A stretch of 64,000 bases of DNA, taken from Ramlibacter sp. Leaf400. GTDB taxonomy: Bacteria > Pseudomonadota > Gammaproteobacteria > Burkholderiales > Burkholderiaceae_C. The notes below the pieces were generated by a model that worked only from the letters and a program-made list of their open reading frames with translations, was not told the DNA's origin and ran no database searches. Positions 28,408 through 37,257 of the stretch are shown piece after piece. Position 1 is the first letter of the stretch; the number at the start of each line of letters is the position of its first letter. The DNA lies in contig NZ_LMQL01000008.1 in assembly GCF_001424545.1 (NCBI RefSeq), forward strand, positions 186,001 to 250,000, written 5' to 3'. The position numbers were made by a program, and so were the translations under genes.

Positions 28408-29579
28408 GCCGCCGCCGCCGCGGTCCGGCGCCGGTGCAGCGCCAGCCAGCCCAGTGCCAGCGCGGTGATCGCCACCGGCACCACCGACCCCCAGTTGAGC
28501 AATGCCCAGCCCTGGGTCGTCACCAGCACGCCCGAGGCCAGCGAGGTCAGGGCCAGCGTGAACATGACGAAGAAGTTGAGCGCGGCCTGCGCCTTGTCCT
28601 TCTCCTCGGGCCGGTAGGTCGAGAGCGACAGCGTGGTGCTGCCGGTGAAAAGGAAGTTCCAGCCCACGCCGAGCACGAACAGGGCGACCAGGAACTGGTG
28701 CAGGTCCAGGCCCGACAGCGCCACCGCGATGCAGACCAGGTTGAGCAGCACGCCCACGCCCATGATGGGCAGCGCGCCGAAGCGCTTGATCAGGCTGCCG
28801 GTGAAGAAGCCCGGTGCGAACATGCCGATCACGTGCCATTCGAGCACCAGCGCCGCGTCGGAGAACGGCAGCCCGCATTGCTGCATGGCGATCGGCGTGG
28901 CCGCCATCAGCAGGTTCATCACGCCGAAGCTCAGGGCCCCCGCGGCCGCCGCCACGATGAAGGTGGGCTGGCGCATCAGCTCGGCCAGGGGACGGCTGGC
29001 GGGCTGCCCGGCGCGCGCGGGTGGCGCCGGAAAGCGCAGGAACGACATCAGCACCATGGACAGCAGCGCGACGACCGCCAGCGCGAGGTAGGCCCCCGCG
29101 AACGGCACGGCGAAGAGGTCGCGCGTGCGTGCGGCCAGGTTGGGCCCGACCACCGCGCCCAGCAGGCCGCCGGCCATCACCATCGACACCGCCTTCTCGC
29201 GCGCGGGCGCGTCCACCAGTTCGGCGGCGGCGAAGCGGTACAGGCCGGCGTTGGCGTTGTAGTAGCCGGCCACCACGGTGGCCAGGCAGAGCAGCCAGAA
29301 ATTGCGGCTCACGGCCGCATAGGCGCACAGCAGGGCCGACAGGGCCGCCACCAGCAGGCCGGCCTGGAACGAGCGCTGGCGGCCCCAGCGCTGCTGCGTG
29401 CGTGCGACCAGCCCCGTCGACAGTGCGCCGCCGACCACGTACCCCATCACCGGCAGCGTCGCCATCCAGCCCAGCGGCGCGAGCGCCAGCCCCACCAGCC
29501 CGTTGATGGCGATGAAGGTGACGTTGTTGGTGAGGTAGAGGCCCTGGCAGGCGGCCAGGAGCCACAAGGATCGGTTCAT
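28404..29579 (-). CDS. Major facilitator superfamily transporter
   Basis: Inner-membrane carrier. Its 391 residues form about 12 hydrophobic helices, from MNRSLWLLAACQGLYLTNNVTFIAING to LNWGSVVPVAITALALGWLAL. The loop between helices 2 and 3 is degenerate (ARTQQRWGRQRSF), and a long central loop occurs at about residues 185-200 (FPAPPARAGQPASRP). The start ATG at 29579 overlaps the rsmE stop (ATGA). The substrate is not predictable. Confidence 0.92.
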   Translation of the reverse strand: MNRSLWLLAACQGLYLTNNVTFIAINGLVGLALAPLGWMATLPVMGYVVGGALSTGLVARTQQRWGRQRSFQAGLLVAALSALLCAYAAVSRNFWLLCLATVVAGYYNANAGLYRFAAAELVDAPAREKAVSMVMAGGLLGAVVGPNLAARTRDLFAVPFAGAYLALAVVALLSMVLMSFLRFPAPPARAGQPASRPLAELMRQPTFIVAAAAGALSFGVMNLLMAATPIAMQQCGLPFSDAALVLEWHVIGMFAPGFFTGSLIKRFGALPIMGVGVLLNLVCIAVALSGLDLHQFLVALFVLGVGWNFLFTGSTTLSLSTYRPEEKDKAQAALNFFVMFTLALTSLASGVLVTTQGWALLNWGSVVPVAITALALGWLALHRRRTAAAAA

Positions 29580-30304
29580 GGGGAAGCGGCCGGTGCCGCG
29601 GTGAGCGTCAGCGCCGCCAGCGCGGCCAGCGGTGCGGTTTCGGCCCGCAGCACGCGCGGGCCCAGCGTCACGGGCTCGAAGCCCGCGTCGAGCGCGCGCT
29701 CCAGCTCGCGAGGCGACAGGCCGCCCTCGGGGCCGGAGAGCAGCAGCAGCGGACCGTTGCCGCGCGCAGCTTGCAAAGGCCGCGCATCGGGGGCCAGGGA
29801 CAGCACTCGGCGTTGCAGCCCGGCCGGCGGCGCCCATCCCGCCAGGTCGGCGATCGGATGCACGAGCGGCACGCGGTTGCCGCCGCATTGCTCGCAGGCC
29901 GCGGCGGCGATCGCCTGCCAGTGCGCCTGCTTCTTGAGCGCGCGCTCGCCCTGCAGGCGCAGCACGCTGCGCTCGGTGACGAGCGGCTGCACGCTGGCGG
30001 CGCCGAGTTCGGCGGCCTTCTCCACCAGCCAGTCCATGCGTTCGTTGGCCGGCACGCCCAGGGCCAGGTGGACCTGCGCCTGCGGCTCGCGCTCCACGGC
30101 CCGATGCGGGCCGATGCGCACCAGCACCTCGCTGCGGCCCATGCGTTCCACGGTCGCCGACCACTCGCCGGCCCGCCCGTCGAACAGCGTGACGCCCTCG
30201 CCTGGCTGCAGGCGCAGGACCTGCACGTGGCGTGCGGCCGTGGCGGGGAGTTCGAGGACCGCGCCTTCCTGCAGCGGCACCGGGCAGTGCAGGCGCGGAC
30301 CCAT
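29576..30304 (-). CDS. rsmE: 16S rRNA (uracil1498-N3)-methyltransferase
   Basis: Methylates U1498 of 16S rRNA. The 242 residues combine an N-terminal PUA-like RNA-binding part (about 15-75; LPATAARHVQVLRLQPGEGVTLFDGRAGEW) and a SPOUT-knot methyltransferase (ALGVPANERMDWLVEKAAELG..., LLSGPEGGLSPRELERA and LGPRVLRAETAPLAALA, the SAM-binding knot). The ATG at 30304 is chosen, five bases after amgK; the open frame extends upstream into amgK without family resemblance. Probably co-transcribed with amgK and the MFS gene. Confidence 0.96.
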   Translation of the reverse strand: MGPRLHCPVPLQEGAVLELPATAARHVQVLRLQPGEGVTLFDGRAGEWSATVERMGRSEVLVRIGPHRAVEREPQAQVHLALGVPANERMDWLVEKAAELGAASVQPLVTERSVLRLQGERALKKQAHWQAIAAAACEQCGGNRVPLVHPIADLAGWAPPAGLQRRVLSLAPDARPLQAARGNGPLLLLSGPEGGLSPRELERALDAGFEPVTLGPRVLRAETAPLAALAALTLTAAPAASP

Positions 30305-30309
30305 GCGGT

Positions 30310-31407
30310 TCAGAGGCGCCCGAAGGCGTAGCCGGAGGCCGCCTGCGTGCCTTCGATCCCGTCGACCAGCCGCAGCAGCGGCGCCAGCTCGCGGTAGCGC
30401 CCGGCGGTGGCGCGGATGTAGGCGATGAAGCGCGGCGTGTCCGCCAGGTACTTGGGCTTGCCGTCGCGCAGCGTCAGCCGCGCGAAGATGCCGGCCACCT
30501 TCAGGTGACGCTGCAGGCCCATCCACTCGACCGCCCGGTAGAACTCGCCGAAGTCCTGGTTCACCGGCAGGCCGGCCTTGAGGGCCTTCTCCCAGTAGCG
30601 CACGGTGACGTCGAGCACGAACTCCTCGTCCCAGCTGAGGAAGGCGTCGCGCATCAGGCTGGCGATGTCGTAGGTGATGGGACCGTGCACCGCGTCCTGG
30701 AAATCGAGCACGCCCAGGCGGGGCTCCGCGGGGTCGGCCGGCATCATCAGGTTGCGGGGCATGAAGTCGCGATGCACGTGGACGGACGCCGACGACAGGT
30801 TGTGGCGCACGATCAGGCGGAAGGCCTGGTCCAGCGTCTCGCGCACCTTGCCTTCCACCGCCACGCCGCGATGGCGCGCCAGGTACCAGTCCGGGAACAG
30901 CGACAGCTCGCGCATCAGCAGCGCTTCGTCATACGGCGGCAGTTCGCCGGGCCGCGAGGCCAGCTGCCAGGCGATCAGCGCGTCGACCGCCCGCAGGTAC
31001 AGCGGCAGGTTGGCCTGGGGCTGGGCCGCATCGACCACGTCGATCATGGTCTGGCGCCCCAGATCTTCCAGCAGCATGAAGCCGGGCGCCTCGTCCCACT
31101 CGAGCACGCGCGGCACCAGCAGGCCGGCGTCCTGCATGAGCCGGGCCACGTGGACGAAGGGCTTGCAGTCCTCCTTGTCGGGCGGCGCATCCATCACGAT
31201 GCGGCTGCCCTGGGCGCCGTCCACGCGCAGGTAGCGGCGGAAGCTCGCGTCCGCGGACGCGGGACGCACGGTGGCGGGATCAAGACCGTGCCGGGGTGCG
31301 ATGCCCTGCAGCCATTGGCCGAAGGCTTGTTCGCGTCGGGGGTCTTCCCAGTGCACGGCGCAGGCCGTGCCGGCGCTCGGCGCCGGGGGGGAGAAGGGAT
31401 CGCTCAT
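30310..31407 (-). CDS. amgK: Sugar kinase of the aminoglycoside phosphotransferase fold (AmgK)
   Basis: In Pseudomonas and relatives AmgK phosphorylates N-acetylmuramate/N-acetylglucosamine at C1 for peptidoglycan recycling, feeding MurU. The 365 residues show the kinase-like fold: VHVHRDFMPRNLMM (catalytic loop HxDxxxxN), VLDFQDAVHGPITYDIASLMRD (metal Asp and following helix), and the N-lobe GFMLLEDLG. MurU is encoded about 11 kb away (42209-42907) rather than next door. A TAGAAT -10 (31417-31422, minus) lies nine bases before the ATG, so the message may be leaderless. It is divergent from lptD. Confidence 0.88.
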   Translation of the reverse strand: MSDPFSPPAPSAGTACAVHWEDPRREQAFGQWLQGIAPRHGLDPATVRPASADASFRRYLRVDGAQGSRIVMDAPPDKEDCKPFVHVARLMQDAGLLVPRVLEWDEAPGFMLLEDLGRQTMIDVVDAAQPQANLPLYLRAVDALIAWQLASRPGELPPYDEALLMRELSLFPDWYLARHRGVAVEGKVRETLDQAFRLIVRHNLSSASVHVHRDFMPRNLMMPADPAEPRLGVLDFQDAVHGPITYDIASLMRDAFLSWDEEFVLDVTVRYWEKALKAGLPVNQDFGEFYRAVEWMGLQRHLKVAGIFARLTLRDGKPKYLADTPRFIAYIRATAGRYRELAPLLRLVDGIEGTQAASGYAFGRL

Positions 31408-31433
31408 GGATAATCCATTCTACAAACGCCCCT

Positions 31434-33845
31434 GTGTCCGCCCTTCAAGGCGCCGCGTGGCAGAAGACCCGGACAGCCTTGAACCCGACCAGGACCTCGC
31501 GCGTACGTTTCCCGCTCACGCCGCTCGCGTTGGCCGCCCTCGGGGCGGTCCATGGCGGCAGCTGGGCGCAATCGCCGCAGTCTTCGGCGCCGGTTGACCT
31601 CAAGTCCACGCCCCTGCTGCGCGAGAGCGTCCCGGGTGACGTGCGCCGGCAGCAGCCCAGCTTCATCTTCGGCGATCGCATCACCGGCCGCCCCGACCTG
31701 GACACGGCGATCGAGGGCCGTGCCGAACTGAGGCGCGGCGACACGGTCATCCGGGCGGACCGGCTGGACTACTGGCAGCCCGACGATCTGGCCAAGGCGC
31801 GCGGCAATGTGCGGATCAACCGCGCGGGCAACGTGTTCGAGGGCCCCTACCTCGAGCTGGAAGTCGAAGCCTTCGAAGGGTTCTTCACCCAGCCCAACTA
31901 CCGGTTCCTGCGCAACGACGCCTACGGTCAGGCTTCACGGGTCGACTTCATCGACGAGAGCCGCCTGGTCGTGCACGAGGCCACCTACACCACCTGCCAG
32001 CGCGAGGACTACCCGGGCTGGATGCCGGCCTGGATCCTGCGCGCGGGCGGCCTGCGGCTGGACCAGGAGGAAGAGGTCGGCGTCGCCAGCGGCGCGGTGC
32101 TCAGCTTCTACAACGTGCCGATCCTGCCGTTGCCGCAGCTGAGCTTCCCGCTGTCGGACAAGCGCAAGTCGGGCCTGCTGCCGCCCATGGTCGGCCTGGA
32201 CAGCACCAACGGGTTCGAGGTCCGGCAGCCGTACTACTGGGACATCGCGCCCAACCGCGACGCGACGTTCTACCCGACGCTGATGTCCAAGCGCGGCGTG
32301 GACCTGGGAGCGGAGTTCCGGTACCTGGAGAACCTGTACCGCGGTGAGATCCAGGCCAACTACATGCCGACCGACCGGCTGCGCGACCGCGACCGCTGGG
32401 GGTACCACCTGCGGCACGACGGCACGCTGGCGAGCGGGCCGGACTTCGGGACCACCGGCCTGTACCTGAACCTCAACCGGGTCAGCGACGACAACTACTG
32501 GCGCGACTTTTCGCGCACCAGTGCCTCGCTCACCCAGCGCCTGTTGGCCAGCGACGCCATCCTGGGGTGGAGCATCGGCAACTGGTACGCGTCGGCCCGC
32601 ACCCTGAAGTGGCAGACGCTGCAGGACGTGACGTCGCCCATCACGCCGCCTTACGACCAGCTGCCGCAGCTGCTGGCGCGTCACACGCGGCAGGATCTTC
32701 CGCTGGGGCTGGAGAGCACGGTCGACCTGAACACGACACGGTTCCAGTCCGTGCGAGAGCTGACCCGCCAGCCGAATGCGCAGCGCAGCTACGTGCTCGG
32801 CGTGCTGCAGCGGCCGTGGCAGGCGCCGGGCTGGTTCGTGATCCCGCGGGCGCAACTGCACAGCACGAACTACAACTTCGACGCACCGCTGGTCGACGGC
32901 AGCCGCAACGCTTCGCGCACGCTGCCGATCTACAGCGTGGACAGCGGCCTGGTCTTCGAGCGCCCGACCCGCTTCTTCGGCCGCGATTTCGTCCAGACGC
33001 TGGAGCCGCGCGCGTTCTACGTCTACACGCCCTTTCGCGACCAGTCGCTGCTGCCCAACTACGACTCGGGCTTCAACGACTTCAACTTCGCCACGATCTT
33101 CACGGAGAACTCGTTCGGCGGGCAGGACCGCATCGCCGACAACAATCTGCTGACCGTGGGCGCGACCACGCGGCTGATCGACCCCGACACCGGCGCCGAG
33201 GCCGCGAAGTTCGCCATCGCCCAGCGCCTGCGCTTCAAGGACCAGCTGGTCACGCTGCCGGGCGGCCAGCCGGTGAGCGAGCGCCTGTCGGACCTGCTGT
33301 TCGGCACGACGCTCAGCTGGGACCCGCGCTGGGCCTTCGACGGCACCGTGCAGTACAACCCCAAGACGCGCCGCTCGGAGCGCGTCACCGTGGGCGGCCG
33401 CTACCACCCCAGCCCCTACCGCGTGGTCAGCGCCGCCTACCGCCTGCAGCGCGATTTCTCGGAGCAGATCGACGTGGGCTGGCAGTGGCCGCTGAACGAC
33501 CTGTGGGGCGACCGCGGGCAGGAACTCGGCGCGGGACGGGGCCAGGGCGGGGGCCGCTGGTACTCGGTGGGGCGCCTGAACTTCAGCCTGCGCGACCGCC
33601 GCGTCGTCGACACGGTGCTGGGCGTGGAGTACGACGCCTGCTGCTGGATCGGCCGCGTGGTGGTCGAGCGCCTGCAGAGCAACATCAACAGTTCGAGCAA
33701 GCGCATCATGTTCCAGCTGGAGTTCGTCGGCTTCAGCCGCCTGGGCTCGAACGCGCTGGGCACTCTGCGCCAGAATATCCCGCGCTACCAGCTGCTGCGC
33801 GACCCCAACCTGCCGCCGCCCAGCCGCTTCACCAACTACGACTGA
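31434..33845 (+). CDS. lptD: LPS assembly protein LptD
   Basis: Outer-membrane beta-barrel that, with LptE, inserts LPS into the outer leaflet. The start is uncertain: the GTG at 31434 gives 803 residues, a TTG at 31479 gives 788. Either way a signal peptide follows (FPLTPLALAALGAVHGGSWAQS). The N-terminal jellyroll (about 75-220, OstA-type: GRAELRRGDTVIRADRLDYWQPDDLAKARGNV) carries one Cys (TTCQRED). The barrel occupies the rest and includes the adjacent pair CC in YDACCWIG, as expected for the inter-domain disulfides. surA follows 12 bases later, as is common. Confidence 0.95.
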   Translation: MSALQGAAWQKTRTALNPTRTSRVRFPLTPLALAALGAVHGGSWAQSPQSSAPVDLKSTPLLRESVPGDVRRQQPSFIFGDRITGRPDLDTAIEGRAELRRGDTVIRADRLDYWQPDDLAKARGNVRINRAGNVFEGPYLELEVEAFEGFFTQPNYRFLRNDAYGQASRVDFIDESRLVVHEATYTTCQREDYPGWMPAWILRAGGLRLDQEEEVGVASGAVLSFYNVPILPLPQLSFPLSDKRKSGLLPPMVGLDSTNGFEVRQPYYWDIAPNRDATFYPTLMSKRGVDLGAEFRYLENLYRGEIQANYMPTDRLRDRDRWGYHLRHDGTLASGPDFGTTGLYLNLNRVSDDNYWRDFSRTSASLTQRLLASDAILGWSIGNWYASARTLKWQTLQDVTSPITPPYDQLPQLLARHTRQDLPLGLESTVDLNTTRFQSVRELTRQPNAQRSYVLGVLQRPWQAPGWFVIPRAQLHSTNYNFDAPLVDGSRNASRTLPIYSVDSGLVFERPTRFFGRDFVQTLEPRAFYVYTPFRDQSLLPNYDSGFNDFNFATIFTENSFGGQDRIADNNLLTVGATTRLIDPDTGAEAAKFAIAQRLRFKDQLVTLPGGQPVSERLSDLLFGTTLSWDPRWAFDGTVQYNPKTRRSERVTVGGRYHPSPYRVVSAAYRLQRDFSEQIDVGWQWPLNDLWGDRGQELGAGRGQGGGRWYSVGRLNFSLRDRRVVDTVLGVEYDACCWIGRVVVERLQSNINSSSKRIMFQLEFVGFSRLGSNALGTLRQNIPRYQLLRDPNLPPPSRFTNYD

Positions 33846-33857
33846 GATCCGCGTCCC

Positions 33858-35210
33858 ATGAATGTCCGCGCCCTCCTCCTCGCCCTGGCTGCCGCCGCGG
33901 CGGCCACGCCGCCGGCGCAGGCCCAGCTGCGCGCCTCGCCCTCCATCGGCGGCGGCCGTCCGGCGCCTTCGGGCGCACAGCGCTCGGCCGACTTCATCGT
34001 GGCGGTCGTCAATTCCGAGCCGATCACCAACACCGAGGTGCGCACGCGCCTCGTGCGCTTCGAGCGGCAGCTCACCCAGCAGGGCGCGGCCCTGCCGCCG
34101 CGGCCCGAACTCACCCGCCTGGTGCTGGAGCGCCTGATCAGCGAGAAGGCGCAGCTGCAGTTCGCGCGGGAGGTCGGCATCCGCGTGAGCGATGCGATGG
34201 TGGACCAGGCCGAGCAGAACTTCGCCCGCCAGAACGACATGGACGTCGCGCAGCTGCGCCGGCGCCTGCCCGCCGAAGGCATCGACGTGACCGCGTTCCG
34301 CGAGGACCTGCGCAACCAGCTGCTGCTGGGGCGCCTGCGCGAGCGCGAAGTCGACCAGCGCGTCAAGGTCACCGACCAGGACGTCGAGCAGTACCTGCGC
34401 GAGCAGGCGGCCTCCACCGAGGGGCCGGTGGAGTTCAACCTGGGCCACATCCTGGTGGCCGTGCCGGAGAACGCGGGCGAGCAGCAGGTGCGCGAAGCGC
34501 GGGCCAAGGCCGAGCGGGTGCTGGAACGAGCGCGCGCCGGCGAAGACTTCGCCCTGCTCGCGCGCGAGTCCTCCGACGCGCCCGGTGCCGCGCAGAGCGG
34601 CGGCCTCATGGGGCTGCGCGCCGCCGACCGCTACCCGCCGCTGTTCGTCGAGGCGGTGCAGGCGCTGCCGCAGGGCGGCGTGAGCAACGTGTTGCGTTCC
34701 GGCGCGGGCTTCCACGTGCTCAAGGTGGTGGACAAGCGCCGCGGCGGCCTCCCGGGCGCGACGGTCACCCAGCAGCATGCCCGCCACATCCTGCTGCGGC
34801 CCGGCCCTCAGCTGACGGAGGCGGCGGCGCGCGAGCGGCTGGCCGACTACCGGCGGCGCGTGCAGGCCGGCCAGGCCGACTTCGCTCAGCTGGCGCGCGA
34901 GTTCTCGCAGGACGCCAGCGCGCAGCGCGGCGGCGACCTGGGCTGGGCGTCGCCCGGCATGTTCGTGCCCGAGTTCGAGGACGCGCTCAACGCCCTCTCG
35001 CCGGGCCAGATCGCCGATCCGCTGGTCTCGCGCTTCGGCGTCCATTTGGTGCAGCTGCTGGAGCGCCGCACCGCCGCCCTGTCCCCGCGCGAGCAGCGCG
35101 AGGCCGCCCGCAACGTAGTTCGCGAGAAGAAGCTCGACGAGGCCTATGCCCAGTGGGCCCAGGACATCCGCGGCCGCGCCTTCGTCGACCTGCGCGAACC
35201 GCCGCAGTAG
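33858..35210 (+). CDS. surA: Periplasmic chaperone and peptidyl-prolyl isomerase SurA
   Basis: Escorts outer-membrane proteins through the periplasm. The 450 residues begin with a signal peptide (MNVRALLLALAAAAAATPPAQA). The N-terminal chaperone domain comes next (IVAVVNSEPITNTEVRTRLVRFERQL...). Two parvulin domains follow: about 190-290 (FNLGHILVAVPENAGEQQ...) and about 305-405 (QQHARHILLRPGPQL...). The C-terminal helix closes the fold. It ends in TAG immediately followed, in the same frame, by the TTG start of rsmA. pdxA, often found between these two genes in related bacteria, is missing. Confidence 0.97.
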   Translation: MNVRALLLALAAAAAATPPAQAQLRASPSIGGGRPAPSGAQRSADFIVAVVNSEPITNTEVRTRLVRFERQLTQQGAALPPRPELTRLVLERLISEKAQLQFAREVGIRVSDAMVDQAEQNFARQNDMDVAQLRRRLPAEGIDVTAFREDLRNQLLLGRLREREVDQRVKVTDQDVEQYLREQAASTEGPVEFNLGHILVAVPENAGEQQVREARAKAERVLERARAGEDFALLARESSDAPGAAQSGGLMGLRAADRYPPLFVEAVQALPQGGVSNVLRSGAGFHVLKVVDKRRGGLPGATVTQQHARHILLRPGPQLTEAAARERLADYRRRVQAGQADFAQLAREFSQDASAQRGGDLGWASPGMFVPEFEDALNALSPGQIADPLVSRFGVHLVQLLERRTAALSPREQREAARNVVREKKLDEAYAQWAQDIRGRAFVDLREPPQ

Positions 35211-35972
35211 TTGGACCACCGCCCCCGCAAACGTTTCGGCCAGCACTTCCTGGCCGACCTCTCGGTCATCGATGCGATCGTGCGCGAGATCGCGCCGCGG
35301 CCGGGCCAGGCCATGGTGGAGATCGGCCCGGGCCTGGCCGCGCTGACTCAGCCGCTGGTGGAGCGGCTGGGCCGGCTGGCCGTCATCGAACTCGATCGCG
35401 ACCTGGCCGCGCGGCTGCGCCAGCACCCGCAGCTGGAGGTGGTCGAGTCCGACGTGCTGCAGGTGGACTTCGCCGGCCTGGCCGGGCGCCTCGCCGTGCG
35501 GCGACTGCGCGTGGTGGGCAACCTGCCCTACAACATCTCCACGCCCATCCTGTTCCACCTGCTGCAGTTCGTGGACGTCATCGAGGACCAGCACTTCATG
35601 CTGCAGAAGGAAGTGGTCGACCGGATGGTCGCCTCCCCCTCGACGGCGGACTACGGGCGGCTGTCGGTGATGCTGCAGTGGCGCTACGAGATGGAGGACG
35701 TGCTGGCGGTGCCGCCCGAAGCCTTCGATCCGCCGCCCAAGGTCGACAGCGCGGTGGTGCGCATGGTGCCGCGCAAGGCGCCCGCGCCGGTCGATCCCGA
35801 GCTGCTGTCCGAGCTGGTGCAGGTCGCCTTCAGCCAGCGGCGCAAGCTGCTGCGGCACACGCTGGGGCGGTGGCTCGAGCAGAGGGGTGCCGCTGGGGAT
35901 TTCGACGTCCAGCGGCGGGCCGAGGAGGTGCCGGTGGACGAGTACCTGGCGCTCGCGGCGCGCCTCCGGTAA
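35211..35972 (+). CDS. rsmA: 16S rRNA dimethyladenosine transferase (KsgA)
   Basis: Dimethylates A1518 and A1519 of 16S rRNA, a late 30S maturation step. The 253 residues start [24 protein letters not shown], where RKRFGQHFL is the invariant N-terminus. SAM motif I is [14 protein letters not shown] and the catalytic motif IV is NLPYNIST. Only the TTG at 35211 keeps the N-terminal motif in frame: the preceding codon is the surA TAG, and no ATG or GTG precedes RKRFGQHF. It is therefore likely to depend on ribosomes finishing surA. Confidence 0.96.
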   Translation: MDHRPRKRFGQHFLADLSVIDAIVREIAPRPGQAMVEIGPGLAALTQPLVERLGRLAVIELDRDLAARLRQHPQLEVVESDVLQVDFAGLAGRLAVRRLRVVGNLPYNISTPILFHLLQFVDVIEDQHFMLQKEVVDRMVASPSTADYGRLSVMLQWRYEMEDVLAVPPEAFDPPPKVDSAVVRMVPRKAPAPVDPELLSELVQVAFSQRRKLLRHTLGRWLEQRGAAGDFDVQRRAEEVPVDEYLALAARLR

Positions 35973-35990
35973 GCGCCGACACCCCCAAAG

Positions 35991-36015
35991 AAAAATCCCC
36001 GCCGGGGCGGGGATT
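35991..36015 (-). terminator. Hairpin terminator between rsmA and the barstar region
   Basis: Nine-bp perfect stem (35994-36002 with 36007-36015, AATCCCCGC/GCGGGGATT), loop CGGG. The T-run is on the minus strand (ATTTTTC), so it ends minus-strand transcripts from the RNase-barstar side. It may also serve rsmA in the other direction. Confidence 0.65.
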
Positions 36016-36029
36016 CGAAAGCACTGGGG

Positions 36030-36045
36030 TCCCGCCTCCGCGGGA
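36030..36045. repeat. GC-rich palindromic repeat, copy 3
   Basis: TCCCGC, CTCC, GCGGGA: the same core as the repeat at 7954-7973, again placed next to a terminator in a short intergenic gap. Confidence 0.55.
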
Positions 36046-36056
36046 GTGGCGGCTGT

Positions 36057-36266
36057 TTATGCCGCCGCCAGCCAGTAGCCTGCGTTGAAGGGGCTGCTCA
36101 TGCGCAGCGCCAGGGGCGAGACGTCGACCAGCTTGTCGGTCGGCATCTTCTCGCCGGTTTCGGTGATGGCGGGCGCCGCGAGTGCGGCTTCGGTGCCCTG
36201 GGCCTCGGTCGCCCGTTCTGCTTGGCCAGCTTGTGCAGAACGGGCTACAGAAAAGAATAGAAGCAT
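36057..36266 (-). CDS. Small open reading frame downstream of the barstar gene
   Basis: 69 codons whose ATG (36266) lies inside the last codons of the barstar gene (22-base overlap). The sequence starts MLLFFSVARSAQAGQAERA and ends SSPFNAGYWLAAA. The first ten residues are hydrophobic and the rest is Ala/Glu/Thr-rich. It resembles nothing I recognise. Overlap with barstar suggests translational coupling, but it could be chance; an internal ATG at MPTDKLVDVS offers a 29-residue version. Confidence 0.35.
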   Translation of the reverse strand: MLLFFSVARSAQAGQAERATEAQGTEAALAAPAITETGEKMPTDKLVDVSPLALRMSSPFNAGYWLAAA

Positions 36267-36718
36267 CTGAATGGGATCTTCCGGTCGGCCCAGTAGTCGG
36301 CCGTGTCGCGGAAGATGTCCAGGAGCTGCTCTCGCGCTTCCTTGTCGAACTTGGCCGTGGCCGGGATCTGCTCCAGCACCACGATGAAGCCCGGCTGCGG
36401 ACCCGACTTGTGCAGCGGGTCGGTCATGCAGTCGTACAGGGCGTCGAAGTTCTTGCCGAAGTGGGCCGGCAGCATGAACTGCTGGGCGATCAGGTCGAGA
36501 ACGTCCTGCTTGCTCTGGGCGTTGGCCAGGTTGGCGTACAGGAAGTGCTGGCCCACGGCGCGGGCGGTGTCCTGCAGGTCCTGCACGCGGAAGGCGCGGA
36601 TGGACTGCACGATGTTGCTGCGCACGCCCTTGAGCGGCGTCTCGGCGATGTCAGGGCGAAGGGATCGATCCATCTCCGCGTCTCTTTCCATGGATGTCAA
36701 AAACAGGTCCCGCTTCAT
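36245..36718 (-). CDS. Barstar-family ribonuclease inhibitor
   Basis: Cytoplasmic protein that neutralises its cognate RNase by plugging the active site. The 157 residues hold a barstar domain in about the last 100: LQDTARAVGQHFLYANLANAQSKQDVLDLIAQQFMLPAHFGKNFDALYDCMTDP carries the GxNxDALxD-type helix that contacts the enzyme. A 40-residue N-terminal extension precedes it. It lies seven bases after the barnase-like gene, so both are produced together, which makes biological sense for immunity. Confidence 0.93.
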   Translation of the reverse strand: MKRDLFLTSMERDAEMDRSLRPDIAETPLKGVRSNIVQSIRAFRVQDLQDTARAVGQHFLYANLANAQSKQDVLDLIAQQFMLPAHFGKNFDALYDCMTDPLHKSGPQPGFIVVLEQIPATAKFDKEAREQLLDIFRDTADYWADRKIPFRCFYSFL

Positions 36719-36725
36719 TTCAGGT

Positions 36726-37130
36726 TCACTCCACGATCTTGCGAAAACTGGCGTAGTGGTCAGCGGTGTAGTAGCAGTCGTCCGGCTGCCGGGGCGGGCC
36801 GCCGCACACGATGCGCCGGGCCCCCCGGTCGCGCGATCCCGGCGTCTTCACGGTGTATTCGCGCCAGTAGCCGCGTTTTGCGGCCGGGAGCGAACGCTCG
36901 CGGTTGAAGAACACCGAGCCGTCCTTGTCGTACGGGAACGGTCCGCCCTGGCGGATCAGTTCGTAGGTTTCCCGGCCTTGCCGCGGCATTTCGGTCCACC
37001 GGATGGTGGAAACCGCGCCGTCGGCGGGGCGTTCCGTCGGGCCCTTGGCTGCCGCCGGCACGGGGCCGGCCAGAGAGGCCGCGACCAAGACGCTGGTGAG
37101 CGCTGACTTGAGGGCGGCGACACGCGCCAT
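36726..37130 (-). CDS. Secreted barnase/RNase Sa-like ribonuclease
   Basis: Guanyl-specific RNase of the N1/T1 (barnase) family. The 134 residues from the ATG at 37130 begin with a signal peptide (MARVAALKSALTSVLVAASLAGPVPAAA). The mature enzyme shows MPRQGRETYELIRQGGPFPYDKDGSVFFNRE, the catalytic Glu in WREYTVKTPG, an Arg in RGARRIVCGG and the His in YYTADHYASF. Two cysteines (IVCGG, DDCYY) could form a disulfide as in RNase Sa. Its inhibitor is the next gene. Export suggests use outside the cell or in nutrient scavenging. Confidence 0.93.
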   Translation of the reverse strand: MARVAALKSALTSVLVAASLAGPVPAAAKGPTERPADGAVSTIRWTEMPRQGRETYELIRQGGPFPYDKDGSVFFNRERSLPAAKRGYWREYTVKTPGSRDRGARRIVCGGPPRQPDDCYYTADHYASFRKIVE

Positions 37131-37257
37131 GAACAACTTCGGACCTTCTGGGGTGACCTTGCGGACGCCGTCCGGGTCGTCTCGAAAGCTTGGCAGCCCT
37201 CGGGTTAACCCGGAAATTCAAGCGCGCTAGTGTGAACCATCCGGTCACAAAAGGCAA

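Noticed and set aside
31935..35858. 1307-codon open frame antisense to lptD, surA and rsmA
   Set aside because: It crosses three well-supported genes on the other strand and resembles no protein family; a product of codon bias despite its length.
32567..36088. 1173-codon plus-strand frame over lptD-surA-rsmA
   Set aside because: It is the shifted frame of the same genes, Arg/Ala/Pro-rich, with no domain.
37201..37212. Palindrome CGGGTTAACCCG upstream of the RNase gene
   Set aside because: Short perfect palindrome, but no regulator or family motif can be assigned; may be chance.
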